NCBI GenBank assembly: GCA_037367405.1
Contig: JAZKJV010007248.1
Span: 394,501 to 458,500 of the forward strand
Direction of reading: 5' to 3'
Source of the DNA: Ottelia alismoides
Lineage: Eukaryota > Streptophyta > Magnoliopsida > Alismatales > Hydrocharitaceae
Length of the DNA: 64,000 nucleotides
The notes under the pieces are model-generated. The model was not told the DNA's origin, did no database searches, and worked only from the letters and a program-made list of their open reading frames with translations. Numbering within the stretch: position 1 is the stretch's first letter; every line of letters begins with the position of its first letter. Of the stretch, positions 1 to 9,752 are shown piece after piece. The translations under genes were made by a program, and so were the position numbers.

Positions 1-512
1 GATGATCAATGTCTTGTTTTGACCGTCTATACATGATGATCAAACTATATAAATTTCATATTTTTCTGATCCAAGATGGATGCAGAAATTGACGAAATAC
101 GGTCTTGATTTTTGATCAAATTTTGTGGATTTAAATTGTCAAATGACCTTCGATCGATGAATGGTCAAATTCGTTGGTCTTATTTTGTCAAATCGGATTT
201 TATGGTGGTGTCGGATTATTTTCATGGTTTCCAATTATGGCACGGCTTTTCTGTTAGCACGCTTCACGAGATGGTCGCTTTTTGATCGATTGATCCCAAA
301 CGATTTTTGATTTACGATTATTGATCGATTTAGCTTAATTAATATTGTTTGATAGTTTTGTCAGATCAAATGGACCATCATTAGATCGGGTTCGAGTTAT
401 TCGGATCTGTATGTCACAGATGGATCCCTAGACTTGATAAATTCTCGATTTTCTTCTTTTAGGAGTTTTAGGACATGGTAGATTCGGTGATGCGGGAAGT
501 GGTGGAAGCAGT
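1..512. other. Unassigned AT-rich stretch at window start
   Basis: I recognise no gene, repeat family or RNA here. It is AT-rich with many short direct repeats of the kind TTGATCAAAT/TTGATCGAT. It lies just upstream of LINE reverse-transcriptase sequence in the same orientation, so it could be decayed LINE sequence, but no endonuclease motif is readable. Confidence 0.3.
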
Positions 513-1186
513 GTGTTAGAAGAATGGCAGGTTTCATCAGCTGAATCGTTCTCTTCTGTTTCTTTACCCAAGGAGGTAGTGCGGCGCAAGGAGAATTTGC
601 ATCCCATTACGCTATTTAATGAGGATTATTTGATTGTGATAAAGGTGCTAACCAACAGACTTCGCAAGGTGCTTGGCTCTATTATAAATCCTGCCCAAAT
701 TGTGTTCATATCAGTTTAACACATGTTGGATAGGGGTGTGACGGTGTCTGAGATTGTTGCAGAGTGGTGCGAGAAGAACATCAAGAGTCTCCTATGGAAG
801 GTGGACTTCTCGAAAATCATTTGACTGCATTGACTAGCGGTATCGTGGCCGTACCTACATATAGGGACTTTCCAAGTGATTGGATTGTTTGGATAAAAAG
901 ATGCTTGATGACTGCTTCTTATGCTGAGTTGGTGAATGGCGGGTAGGAGGGTGGCTTCTTTTAGCCTCAGTGCGGAGTTCGTCAAGGATGGCCGTTGACG
1001 CTATTACTTTTTGCGGTTATGGCATATGCTTTAATGATTATGGTGGTGAAGGTCGGTGATGTGGTCTCCTAGCAGGTTTCTGTACATGCGGGATGTCGGT
1101 TCTCATTCTTCAGTATGCAGATGATACTATTTTCTTTGTGGAGGGAGGGTCTGTGGCTGCGTATGGGATGACCACCCTTCTTGAGA
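513..1186 (+). pseudogene. LINE 1 relic, reverse transcriptase, first part
   Basis: Decayed ORF2 of an L1-like non-LTR retrotransposon, readable only with frame changes. The stretch translating as LHPITLFNEDYLIVIKVL matches the usual FRPISI...KV region of plant LINE reverse transcriptases. Further on come a VRQGWPL block and the catalytic core LQYADDTIFF (about 1108-1140), which keeps both aspartates. Stops around 717 and 944 and frame changes rule out function. Sequence stops at 1186, where a TRIM element is inserted; the thumb region resumes at 2356. The endonuclease part is not recognisable upstream. The nearly intact LINE F at 46345-52231 serves as internal comparison for the domain order. 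Confidence 0.85.
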
Positions 1187-1388
1187 TGGAACAAATGAGA
1201 TGTTTATTCCATAGAGCCAGGGTCTCTTATATAGAGAGAAAACCCTAGAGAGTACAAGGGTTACGGAACCCAAAGGGTCACGAGGGGTTACGGAACTCGA
1301 AGGGTCACAGAGGGTTACGGAACTCGAAGGGTCATGGTGGGTTACGGAACCCGAAGGGTTATAAACATGTATATATATAACTCTAACA
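1187..1388 (-). repeat. 3' LTR of TRIM (202 bp)
   Basis: Ends in CTCTAACA and contains the core TTATTCCATAGAGCC, then CTCTTATATAGAGAG. It carries four copies of a 26-27 bp minisatellite (GGGTTACGGAAC...GAAGGGTCAC), one more than the partner LTR. The first dozen bases present in the other LTR (TGTTGAGAAGAG) are missing. Confidence 0.85.
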
Positions 1389-2180
1389 CTCCCCCTCAAG
1401 CTGGAGCTGAGAAAGCTGCAACTTGTAACAAAAAGAAAAAGTATACACCACATCTTCACACGATGCATCATAAGAACATATGCTCGCTGTTGGTAGAAGA
1501 CCTCGCTCGAGGACAAATCTGCGGCTTTCAGGTTACCTGAATGTATATCTACCATGCTTGTAGAGTCGTTGCGATATCAGGTCACCGGAACATATCTCTG
1601 TCGTGCCTGCAGGTCACCGGAACATATCTCTGTTATGCCTGGAGAAGAATCACTGTAGAATAAATCCAGCGCTGAGTAGCAGTCGAGTCGTAAAAGAAGA
1701 AGTATACACCATGACGAAGAAGTCGATGCTCGGTGAAGACGGATGATCTGAGTAGTAGTCTGCAATGTCGGTCTATCAGTCATGGTAGGGCAGCAGACGT
1801 CCTAAAGAATCATCTCTGACTCCCCCTTTCCATACTTGATAGAATAAAGAGTATGGAACATTAAGTTGAGAGAAACAAAAAGTTGGGAGAAATAAATCGT
1901 AGTGAAGCATGGGTTGTTGGGGTGGGGTGGGGGGGGCTCCAGGCGATACCGGCGACACCGGAGGTGCGGCTGGAGCTGCTGGAGCCTCGGGCGGTGCTTT
2001 AGGTGCCGCTGGAGATGGTTGTTGGTGCTGCTAGGGACTCAGACTGCCTTGCGCGAGACCATCGAATCTACGAGCGACGCAGGAGGTCCAGCCCTCTCTA
2101 CTTGTCGGCGGAGAGAGGGCTGGTGGCGACGACGGATTTAGAGTATTAGGCTCCGATCTAGGATCGCCGCTCTAATACCA

Positions 2181-2355
2181 TGTTGAGAAGAGGAACAAAT
2201 GGGATGTTTATTCCATAGAGCTAGGGTTATATAGAGAGAAAACCCTAGAGAGCACAAGGGTTATGGAACCCGAAGGGTCACGAGGGGTTACGGAACTCGA
2301 AGTCATGAGGGTTTACGGAACCCGAAGGGTTATAAACATATATATAACTCTAACA
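2181..2355 (-). repeat. 5' LTR of TRIM (175 bp)
   Basis: Begins TGTTGAGAAG and ends CTCTAACA. It has three copies of the GGGTTACGGAAC minisatellite, one with an internal deletion. A TATA-like TTATATAGAG lies near 2228. The primer-binding site abuts it at 2180. Confidence 0.85.
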
Positions 2356-3147
2356 GTTTGGATTAGTCTTAGGCGTAAAGATTAATCTTGCTAATTCTAC
2401 TTCTATGCTGTTTGGGATAAGCGAGGAGGAGGTGGCGTACTGCGAGAATGCCTTACAGACACAACGAGGGGTTCTTCCTTTCACTTATCTTGGTTTGCCT
2501 TTGGTGGATAGTAGGTTGTGGCCGTCTAAGTGGGTGTTTGTTATTGAGAAGTTGAAGAAGAAGTTGGCGAGTTGGCGTGCTGCATGTCTATTGAGAGGTG
2601 TCTGCCTTGTATTGTTGAAGGCGATTGTATCGAAATGTGTTTTTCCTCTCTACGCATCTATTACCCATTGTGCGAAAGGGAGATTGGAAGCAATTATGAG
2701 GCAATTCTTCCGAGCTACTTCTCTGGAGAAGCATATGATGCCTTTGGTGGGATGGAAGATGGTGACGCTGCGAAGGAGGATGGTGGATTGGGTATCTGGA
2801 GCCTGGAGACAATGAATTATGCACTATTAGAAAAGTTGGTGATCCGAATTTTGGGGAGGGTCAGACTTGCTCTCCAGGAGTTTATGCTCAATCTACGAGA
2901 TTTTCCTTGATCCCTCATTGTCGAATATTGGTGTGTCTTTGCCTTCCAAGTTCTGTAAGATGATCTGCTTAGTGATTCTGCATGTAGCGCTCATGAAGCC
3001 TGTTTTAGGTGATGGTCGCGCCTTCAGATTTTGGAGAGATGATTGGACTGGGCTTGGGACTTTGCGGGTTCATTTTCATGCTTTTATGCATTTGGGAGCT
3101 GATATTGTGGTTGTCATCAAAGACTGTTGGGAGGGCTGTAGTGGGAT
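2356..3147 (+). pseudogene. LINE 1 relic, thumb and connector
   Basis: Continuation of LINE 1 after the TRIM. The frame gives FTYLGLPLVDSRLW, then a basic stretch, LLRGVCLVLLKA, the usual thumb signature of plant LINEs, and later FRFWRDDWTGLG, the conserved motif between the RT and the zinc-binding domain. It is open over 2405-2815 and then needs frame changes. It is cut at 3147 by a hAT-like insertion; the frame resumes after the duplicated AGTGGGAT at 4815. Confidence 0.85.
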
Positions 3148-4814
3148 CAAGGTTCAAAAAAGCGATATGCGTATGCGTTCAGACTGGTCACTGAATGCCG
3201 ATTAAGTGGTATACAGGGGCATAATATGCGATTTTACGCGGTTTCCAATTTTTTATTTAAAAATAAATAAATATATACAAAAGTGACTACAACTGAACTA
3301 AATTTATGTATAATTGTGGTCCAATAGAAGATCCAAGAAAAATGACTTTCATATAGAGCTTAAAACAATCTTTATCAATCAAATATCATTACTTCAATTG
3401 AAAAGTTAGCACAAATAATAATTGACAACAATCACCAAAATGTGTAGGTATTCAAAAGAAAACCGAAATTTAATACAAATAACATCAGTAATGTACTACT
3501 TAAAATAGCATGAGAAAACAAAAATGTTCAAGCGACAATTTTCTAACTGGTTAACTCCAATATGTGGAAGTGAGACTTGTAACTCCGCATGTCTACTAAA
3601 TTCATGATATGATGGTATGATGTGCTTCTTAATAATAAATTAAGTAGGTGGACTTTTGTTGCAACTTGTATACCAATGTATATGAATATATATTTGTATA
3701 AATGCCTCTATTGTTGAATTATAATGTCATTTATCTACATTGTTATATTTATTACCAATTCTCCATTAAAAGTACCAAACTCTACACATATCTATATATT
3801 GCATTCAAAATAACTATTAGTTGACTAAATTAGTTTGCTAAATTATTGGTACATTATTCCTTTTATGCCTGTGAACCATAGACATGTGCAGAGAATGGCT
3901 GTAGCAGAAATGAAAATGCTAAGGTGGATGTGTGGACACACACGTAAAGATCGGATTCGGAATGATGCAATCAGAAAGAAAGTTGGTATTGCTCCGATCG
4001 AGGATAAGATGCGAGAAAACCGCTTAAGATGGTTTGGTCATTTGCAAAGAAGATCAGCTGATGCACCAGTTAGGAGATGCGAGTGTTGGGATGTTGAGCC
4101 GGCTAAGAGAGGGCAGGGACGGCCCAAGAAGTGTTGGAAAGAGACCATACGAAGGGATCTTTGTTTTGTGGATATAAACCCGGGATTGACCCAAGATAGA
4201 TCTGAATGGAGGCGAAGAATCCATGTAGCCGACCCTACTTAATTGTGGGAAAAGGCTTTGTTGTTGTTGTTGTATTCCTTTTATTCCTTCGTGTTTACTC
4301 CAATCTCATAATACGACTACTTCGACGATGGATTTAAACGGTGATGGAATACTTGGTTGACATACATACAAAAACAAGGAATAAGGGTAAAATGAGTGCG
4401 CAATGTTATCTAAAATGTCACATGAACAAATTCTGATAAGTGGCACAAATCATACAATAAAAAACATGGTACAAATTAAAAAATGTAGCACAAATCATAC
4501 TATAACACATTTCATACACACATTTGATACATTTCAGAACAACAACATGAAATAAATGACTTAAAAATCGTAAAAAATCACATATAAAAAATCAATCACA
4601 TATAAAAAAATCACATATAAAAAATCACATAAAAATCATATTTAACCCAAAGCGGGCGCACAGAGGGCATATGCAGCCGTATAGCCCGCATATGCGGCCC
4701 ACATAAGCACCATGGGCTCATAACTAGGGGCTTAATGAAAGCGGTGTGGTGAAGGTGCCGCACACGCATCTGCGGTCGCATATGCAGTCGCAAAGGCCGC
4801 TTTCGTGAACACTG
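3148..4814. mobile_element. hAT-like non-autonomous DNA transposon
   Basis: Flanked by a perfect 8-bp TSD, AGTGGGAT (3140-3147 and 4815-4822), the size expected of hAT elements. The ends form an imperfect inverted repeat: CAAGGTTCAAAAAAGCG at the left and CAGTGTTCACGAAAGCG as the complement of the right end. Subterminal GCATATGCGG-type motifs recur near the right end (4660-4800). Removing the element and one TSD copy restores the LINE 1 frame. No transposase was found. The AT-rich interior holds a younger RTE insertion (3867-4273). Confidence 0.8.
3867..4273 (+). mobile_element. 5'-truncated RTE-clade LINE, 3' end
   Basis: A 407-bp stub encoding the C-terminal end of the RTE polyprotein (open frame 3835-4242). 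Readable motifs are [19 protein letters not shown], then [24 protein letters not shown] and finally WRRRIHVADPT with a stop. These follow the standard plant RTE ORF end. The tail is GTGGGAAAAGGC followed by (TTG)n, the simple tail of this clade. A 12-bp TSD, TATTCCTTTTAT, sits at 3855-3866 and 4273-4284. Only the last ~120 residues survive, so it is dead on arrival. Other copies are at 26467-26864 and 63106-63411. Confidence 0.9.
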
Positions 4815-5519
4815 AGTGGGATACCTCTTTTTCCTACTAGGTCGTGGGATCAACGGTTCACGGACTTCTTGCTGTTGCTCGAGGCACTGCCAGTTGGTGG
4901 GGGGATGGATAGTTCTATTGATTATTGGTCTTGGTTTAATGGACGTGTCATTCTAAGGAAAGCCTATAAGGCTTTCTATCGTTTGGAGGCTTTGGACCAA
5001 GCACTAGTCTCGAATCGATCCACAGACTTGTGGAGTTGGAAGATATCGTTAGATGTTAGTTTTTTATTTGGCTGTTGATAAGGAATTTTCTTATAATTGG
5101 TGATAGAAGAGTTCAGTTCTTCCATGGGTGTGATGGCGCTTGTGAGCATTGTTCGACATCATATAAGAATGTTGAACATTTATTCCATGGATGCCCTATT
5201 GTTAGGAAGGTGTGGGTGCTACCGTGCTGCGCTAGTGGAAAGAGTTTCGACAGTGGACTAGAATGAGTTCTGAGAGTCTCTGGACACTCTTGGACATGGT
5301 AGTAGTACAACCAAAATGTGGGTGACTGTTATCCTATGATCTATATGGCTTGTTTGCAATGGTTCTATCTTTCGAGGGGATGAATGTGTATGGAAAATCC
5401 GATTGAACATGCTAAGAGATTAAGGACTTTTTGGTCTTTGTAATTGTTTTATATAAATTGTGAATTAATACAAGTTATAGGGCAGGCATCCTCTCGAAGA
5501 CATCCCTCTTTTTCCTAAA
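4815..5519 (+). pseudogene. LINE 1 relic, zinc-binding C-terminus and 3' end
   Basis: Resumption of LINE 1. The frames give FLLLLEALP, DYWSWFNGRVILRKAYKAFY (RT-associated region) and, after a frame change, CEHCSTSYKNVEHLFHGC, the zinc-binding signature at the end of plant LINE ORF2. The element ends at about 5519 in CCTAAAAAA, probably its oligo(A)-rich 3' end, where the Mutator-like element begins. It contains several stops. Confidence 0.8.
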
Positions 5520-5527
5520 AAATATAA

Positions 5528-6740
5528 GGGTTTTTATCACTTGTGCCCCTCGGAGATATCGCAGTTTCAGTTATGCCCCTATCTTTTTGGTAATATCAGT
5601 TGTGCCCCTCACTTCTTTCTCCGTTATCACTTGTGCCCTTCCGTCAGATTGACCGTCAATGAGTTGACTTAACCATGATTTTTTTAAACCTTGGTGCAGT
5701 TAAGAGGGGTATTATTGTCCAAACTCCTCTTCTTCCCCCTCTTCCCCCATCCTCTTCCTCCTCCTCCAACCTCCTCCTCCTCCCTCTCCGCCCGGAACTC
5801 CTCCCCCGGCCCCCTACCCCGAGCAAATAAACTAAGCCTCGCATAATAGACTGCTGATGTCGTCATTCGAAGAGAGGACACTCACATCCCAGGCAACCTG
5901 CCCAGCCAACTACAAACATGTTGGACGAGAACCCTTCAAGAGTGAAACCGCTGGTGTTACAACAGAACTGTCTGCCGGGGTGAATCTCACAACTGCATTA
6001 ACTTTGAGATTCAAACTGGACCTCGTTTGATTCTCACAAACTGCATTATCAGAAGTAGCTGGATGCAGAGTGGCCTTCAAAATCGGTGGCCTGGTTCTGG
6101 CAGAAACCATGGTATTCCTCCTAATTCTTTGAGAAATCATGTCATACCAAATCTAACAACAAAGAAATGCAATTTCCTTCCAATAATGATGCAACTAACA
6201 TTCAGAAAGGCGGGACTCCACGGACACCCCATGTGCACACCCAACTTTACCGTAGAAGTTTCAGGTTTGAATCTCACAAACTACAGTATCCACTGTAATT
6301 GGATACAGATTTTCTTAACCACCCCAATAAGATCTAATTATTTTTTCGATCCGGGTAGCGCCGGGCGGAAGGGGGAGGGGCGGCGGGGGGGGGGGCGTGC
6401 GGAGGGAGGCTGGGGCGGAGGAGGGGGCAGGCTGGGGCGGAGTAAGAGGGCAGGCCGGGGGAGGGGGAGGAGTTCCGGGCGGAGAGGGAGGAGGTTGGAG
6501 GAGGAAGAAGAAGAGGATGATTAAGATGGTGTAAAATGACCATTGAACGCTTTTTTTAAAATTAATTCCACTTATGTCCTCAAAGTTAACGTCCGTTTGC
6601 ACTGTGAATGGGCGGTCACTAACCCGAGGGGCACAAGTGATAGATTAGCAAGAAGTGAGGGGCACAACTGATATTATCAAAAAGATAAGGGCATAACTGA
6701 AATTGTGATATCTCGGAGGGACACAAGTGATAAAAACCCT
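5528..6740. mobile_element. Mutator-like element with long inverted arms
   Basis: Terminal inverted repeats begin GGGTTTTTATCACTTGTG on the left and mirror it on the right. About 100 bp at the tips are strongly similar. Homology resumes further in, in a pyrimidine-rich left arm (about 5735-5820) that pairs with a purine-rich right arm (about 6440-6520). The flanks carry the 8-bp direct repeat AAATATAA (5520-5527, 6741-6748), nine bases if one mismatch is allowed, as for Mutator-like elements. No transposase is readable. The centre (5830-6340) includes two related segments, GAATCTCACAACTGCATTA and GAATCTCACAAACTACAGTA, of unknown origin. Proline/glycine-rich ORFs here come from the arms and are not genes. 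Confidence 0.75.
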
Positions 6741-6868
6741 AAATATAATTAGACATATATTATCACAACTCTACTCTACTACTCTACTGCTTCTTCTAGT
6801 GGGCACATAAATATCACTTCTTGAGGAGAAAAAAGGCTGGAACCTAGAATTACGCACACCGATACTAT

Positions 6869-7049
6869 GGTGGAGCCTTCTCCCACTATAAGTAGCGTCG
6901 ATTACATGGATTCTTGCTCAAATGCATGTTGAAAGATTCGATCAATTTTTACACTGGATGTCGACTACCTAACGCAACCCCCACAAGGGGGGATTTGAAC
7001 CGGTCTTTTGGGTGATAGACACACTGCACTACCACCATGCCATTTAAGT
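6869..7049 (-). mobile_element. tRNA-derived SINE, 181 bp, RTE-like 3' tail
   Basis: Flanked by a perfect 15-bp TSD, GCACACCGATACTAT (6854-6868 and 7050-7064). Read on the minus strand it begins with a tRNA-like head. TGGCATGGTGGT (7042-7031) fits the Pol III A box, and GGTTCAAATCC (7001-6991) fits the B box exactly. The 3' part, AATCCATGTAATCGACGCTACTTATAGTGGGA (split here as AATCCATGTAATCGACG and CTACTTATAGTGGGA), matches the 3' end of the RTE LINEs in this window. That is the layout of a SINE mobilised by an RTE LINE. Length and design recall the plant Au SINE family; that family name is inference. Confidence 0.8.
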
Positions 7050-7089
7050 GCACACCGATACTATAAAAAGAAAAATTACAAGCTTATAT

Positions 7090-8513
7090 GTCTCAACAAG
7101 ATCCTTGAAATGTCACAACAATTTTCTACATAAAATCTGTCCTATTGGAATACCACACAGATTCTCTCCAACCACAAAGCCCAAATGAGTTCCAAAGATG
7201 TGAGACTTTCTTTATCTGAACCAACCTAGTTGCCAACAATATATTCCTAGGATTTTGCGGTGCATGTTGAGTCAAACTATTGCCGCATCCTCGAGCCAGA
7301 GAGCTCCTGTAATCGAACATGTATAAAGAATCAATGTTCCTCATTCCGTGGATCCTCAAGCCTTGTCGGCCCTCTTCATAAACTTAGCTCTATAAACTCG
7401 CCATCATATGCCCCCTTTGTAGTGACATAATTCTTTTTACTTTCACTCGCATCTTCCAATTCCAAATCATCCTACAGTCTCTTCTTAGAATCCTGGAATT
7501 GTTGTGGTGGGAAAGAGAACTTGCAGGCCTTTTTGATCAGGAAGTTCAATCCTCACAAAATCAGTGGTCGCATCGAATTGGCGGGTCTTCCACACATCCA
7601 AGAGCATCGGATAGAAATTAGGAGTTTGCACACTGTTGGATTAGGCCTCAACCACCATTAAGTCATGATTTGTTGCCAGCTAAAATAGCCTAAAAAATTC
7701 ATCACAAAAGCCCTCTGAATCTGAGTCCAATCATCCAGCAAAAATTCGAGATTATTGCCATTATTTAAAATCAGTTGAAATCTTGGAGCCACTTAGGCAA
7801 AAGGACACAATTCTCCTTCCAAAAGGTGGGTGATAATCCTACCACATGGTGTCACAATAAAAAAGAAGAATGACTATAATAAACAACTAATTCTCTCTTT
7901 TGAACATACCGTATACTCCACTCAACCAGCTTTTGGTACATGATCCAATCTTGAGCAATCTTAGTTATTGGTGGGACTTTGATTCATTAGATGGCTTTTG
8001 TTAACGCCATACACTTTTTGTATTAGATGGCCAAGTAAGTAGTTGATCTCCTCAAATTCTTGGCACTCACTTCGTAATCAAGGAATTGTTCATTTCCTTG
8101 AGTTTAAGGACCACCCCGCACTCCTTAAGTTCAAGCCCTCATTCTCAGGGTCACTAAAACCCAATGCAATAAAGGAATCTCCTAGTTATCCTATCTAATG
8201 TTGTCCCAGAAGAATTGTTGCATTAGCACACTGAGGCATCTCTAAATCCCCATCAACATCTAACGAATGGAAGGAAAGAATATATGAAGAAAAGTCTGTT
8301 TTAAGCAATACTAAGCGAATCCCCCTCGATAGATAGGAGATATTCTGATCAACCAACTTGCTAGCAAGTTTCTCTATCAACATCAAGTAGTCTATTTCTT
8401 TGAGTCTCCTATTTACTAAAGATATGCCCGAGTAAGTGAGGATCGTGCGGGGCATGATTACACGTGTGGTATCTACAACATGCGTACAATCAATAGCCTC
8501 CTCTTGTGCCATC
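7090..8513 (-). pseudogene. LINE 2 relic, ORF2 C-terminal half
   Basis: Decayed L1-like LINE on the minus strand. The open stretch 8195-8512 gives YSGISLVNRRLKE, then YLSRGIRLVLLK, the LINE thumb signature. The stretch 7126-7359 gives KVSHLWNSFGLCGW, where the zinc-binding H-L-x-x-x-C block is expected. Between them (7360-8195) the sequence is collinear but too decayed to translate. The frame continues to the right of the MITE at 8514-9430 for about 40 bp (to about 9475), so the MITE lies inside this LINE. Endonuclease and RT palm regions are missing. Confidence 0.75.
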
Positions 8514-9430
8514 CAAGGTTTGAAAAAACTAAAAACGGAACGAGGCGGTTTCCCTGGAACCGAGGCGAGGCATAGCCTCGAGGCGGTCGGGCGTAAGCCT
8601 CAGTTTACAAGGATAAATATCTATAAAAACTACAATAAATATATACTAAATGAAATTATATATATTCTGACTAACATATGATATATATCATTATAAAATA
8701 TGATAAAATTATAAAGATAAAAACACCGAAAGAAAGATATACAAATGTATGAGAACGCATCTGTTGGTTTTCATCAGAATTCTAACTATCGAACCCAAGT
8801 TGAAGAACTAGTGTATGCACCCCTCCTGCCATAACATACCCCAACAAGACGAGGGTCTCGCTGCCCGGTCAGCGAGTCTGGGGGGGGGGGGTCTAGGGGG
8901 GCAGCAGGTGCGCTCCCCCCCTGCGGGGGTGTGGCGGCAGCGCCCCCGACGAATTTTTTTATTGAAGATTTTATTTCTATTCGGATATATGGATCTGTTT
9001 ATATAAGAATAGTACATGAACTCCCCTTGAATTCTATCTTGTTTGTCCTTCTCAGCATAAGTTTAGAAGTAATGCTTTAAATGATATTTGCGGATTCGTA
9101 TGTTTAAGGGTATAACTTAAGAGTTTTTGACACAATTGGACATGTTTAATGGTAAATATGAACATGAAAGTGGTCAAATTTAAGCATTCATCTTGTATAT
9201 TTATATCCTAAACAACTAGACCTTTATAAACATATGAAATTACTAATACGATAAATGATTAACATAAAAAATAATTTGAAAATAAAAAAACGCCTCAGCG
9301 ACCGCATCGCCTCCGCCTCGACCGCCTCGACCAACTGATACGTTCGCCTCTCAGAGGCCCCCTGAGGCGGCCGTTCTGGGCCAGTTTGAGGCCGCCTCGT
9401 GCGCCTCGAGGCGCGCTTTTTTGAACCATG
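8514..9430. mobile_element. hAT-like MITE, 917 bp, GAGGCG-rich ends
   Basis: A perfect 8-bp TSD, GTGCCATC, flanks it (8506-8513 and 9431-9438). The ends form inverted repeats: CAAGGTTTGAAAAAA on the left, CATGGTTCAAAAAA as the complement of the right. Both subterminal regions (8540-8600 and 9290-9420) are packed with GAGGCG/GCCTCG repeats, with an AT-rich centre, apart from a GC-rich patch at 8870-8950. No coding capacity. The LINE 2 frame resumes after removing it and one TSD copy. Confidence 0.8.
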
Positions 9431-9480
9431 GTGCCATCTCAAAAGGCATTAAGGCTAACTTATCTTGGTTGACCTTAATG
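9431..9480 (-). pseudogene. LINE 2 relic, short RT segment beyond MITE
   Basis: The minus strand reads IKVNQDKLALMPFEM and continues in frame into MAQEEAIDC across the MITE site. This corresponds to the segment after the YADD block in LINE F (GTKSKVVPFS). Between 9480 and 9750 I see no LINE coding sequence. Confidence 0.6.
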
Positions 9481-9752
9481 ATATCTTCTTTTGTCTTTTT
9501 TCCCCTTGTGACCTGTCTGCCTATTTAGGATGTTTTCTTCTCTTTTTTTAAGACCATTTCAAGTTTTTTGTATCAGTTCTATAATATGTACTAGTATTTG
9601 TGATTTATCGCCATGACCAGGGTATGCAATATCACATTTTAGTTTATCCATGTCCCCATACATGAAAATACTAAATTTATATCACTCAATCATTTATAAT
9701 GTATTAGAGACTCCTAATTTGAAATCAACCAATTTTTTTTTTTTAAAGCCAT

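Larger units (their letters stand above)
1187..2355 (-). mobile_element. TRIM-like non-autonomous LTR retrotransposon in LINE 1
   Basis: A 1.2-kb element with two LTRs (1187-1388 and 2181-2355) and no coding capacity. Read on the minus strand, the right LTR is followed by TGGTATTAGAGC (2180 downward), a primer-binding site for initiator-Met tRNA. The left LTR is preceded by a polypurine tract, CTTGAGGGGGAG (1389-1400 reversed). It interrupts the LINE 1 frame between GAGATG and TTTGGATTAG. The right flank is GTTTG; the left LTR tip and its TSD copy appear to have been lost in a small deletion. Its pre-polypurine-tract internal region (1389 to about 1890) is shared with elements H and G, while its LTR core resembles copia A. 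Confidence 0.85.

Noticed and set aside
1505..1650. Possible CRISPR-like array from repeated GGTCACCGGAACATATCTCTG
   Set aside because: Only a few imperfect repeats, plant context, and the block is a retroelement module shared with H and G.
6315..6602. Proline-rich 95-codon minus-strand ORF and its neighbours (6334-6543, 6027-6524)
   Set aside because: They arise from the purine/pyrimidine arm of the Mutator-like element; six-frame openness comes from composition.
6985..7005. Possible host tRNA gene (perfect B box)
   Set aside because: The body does not fold as a tRNA, and a 15-bp TSD and RTE-like tail show that it is a SINE.
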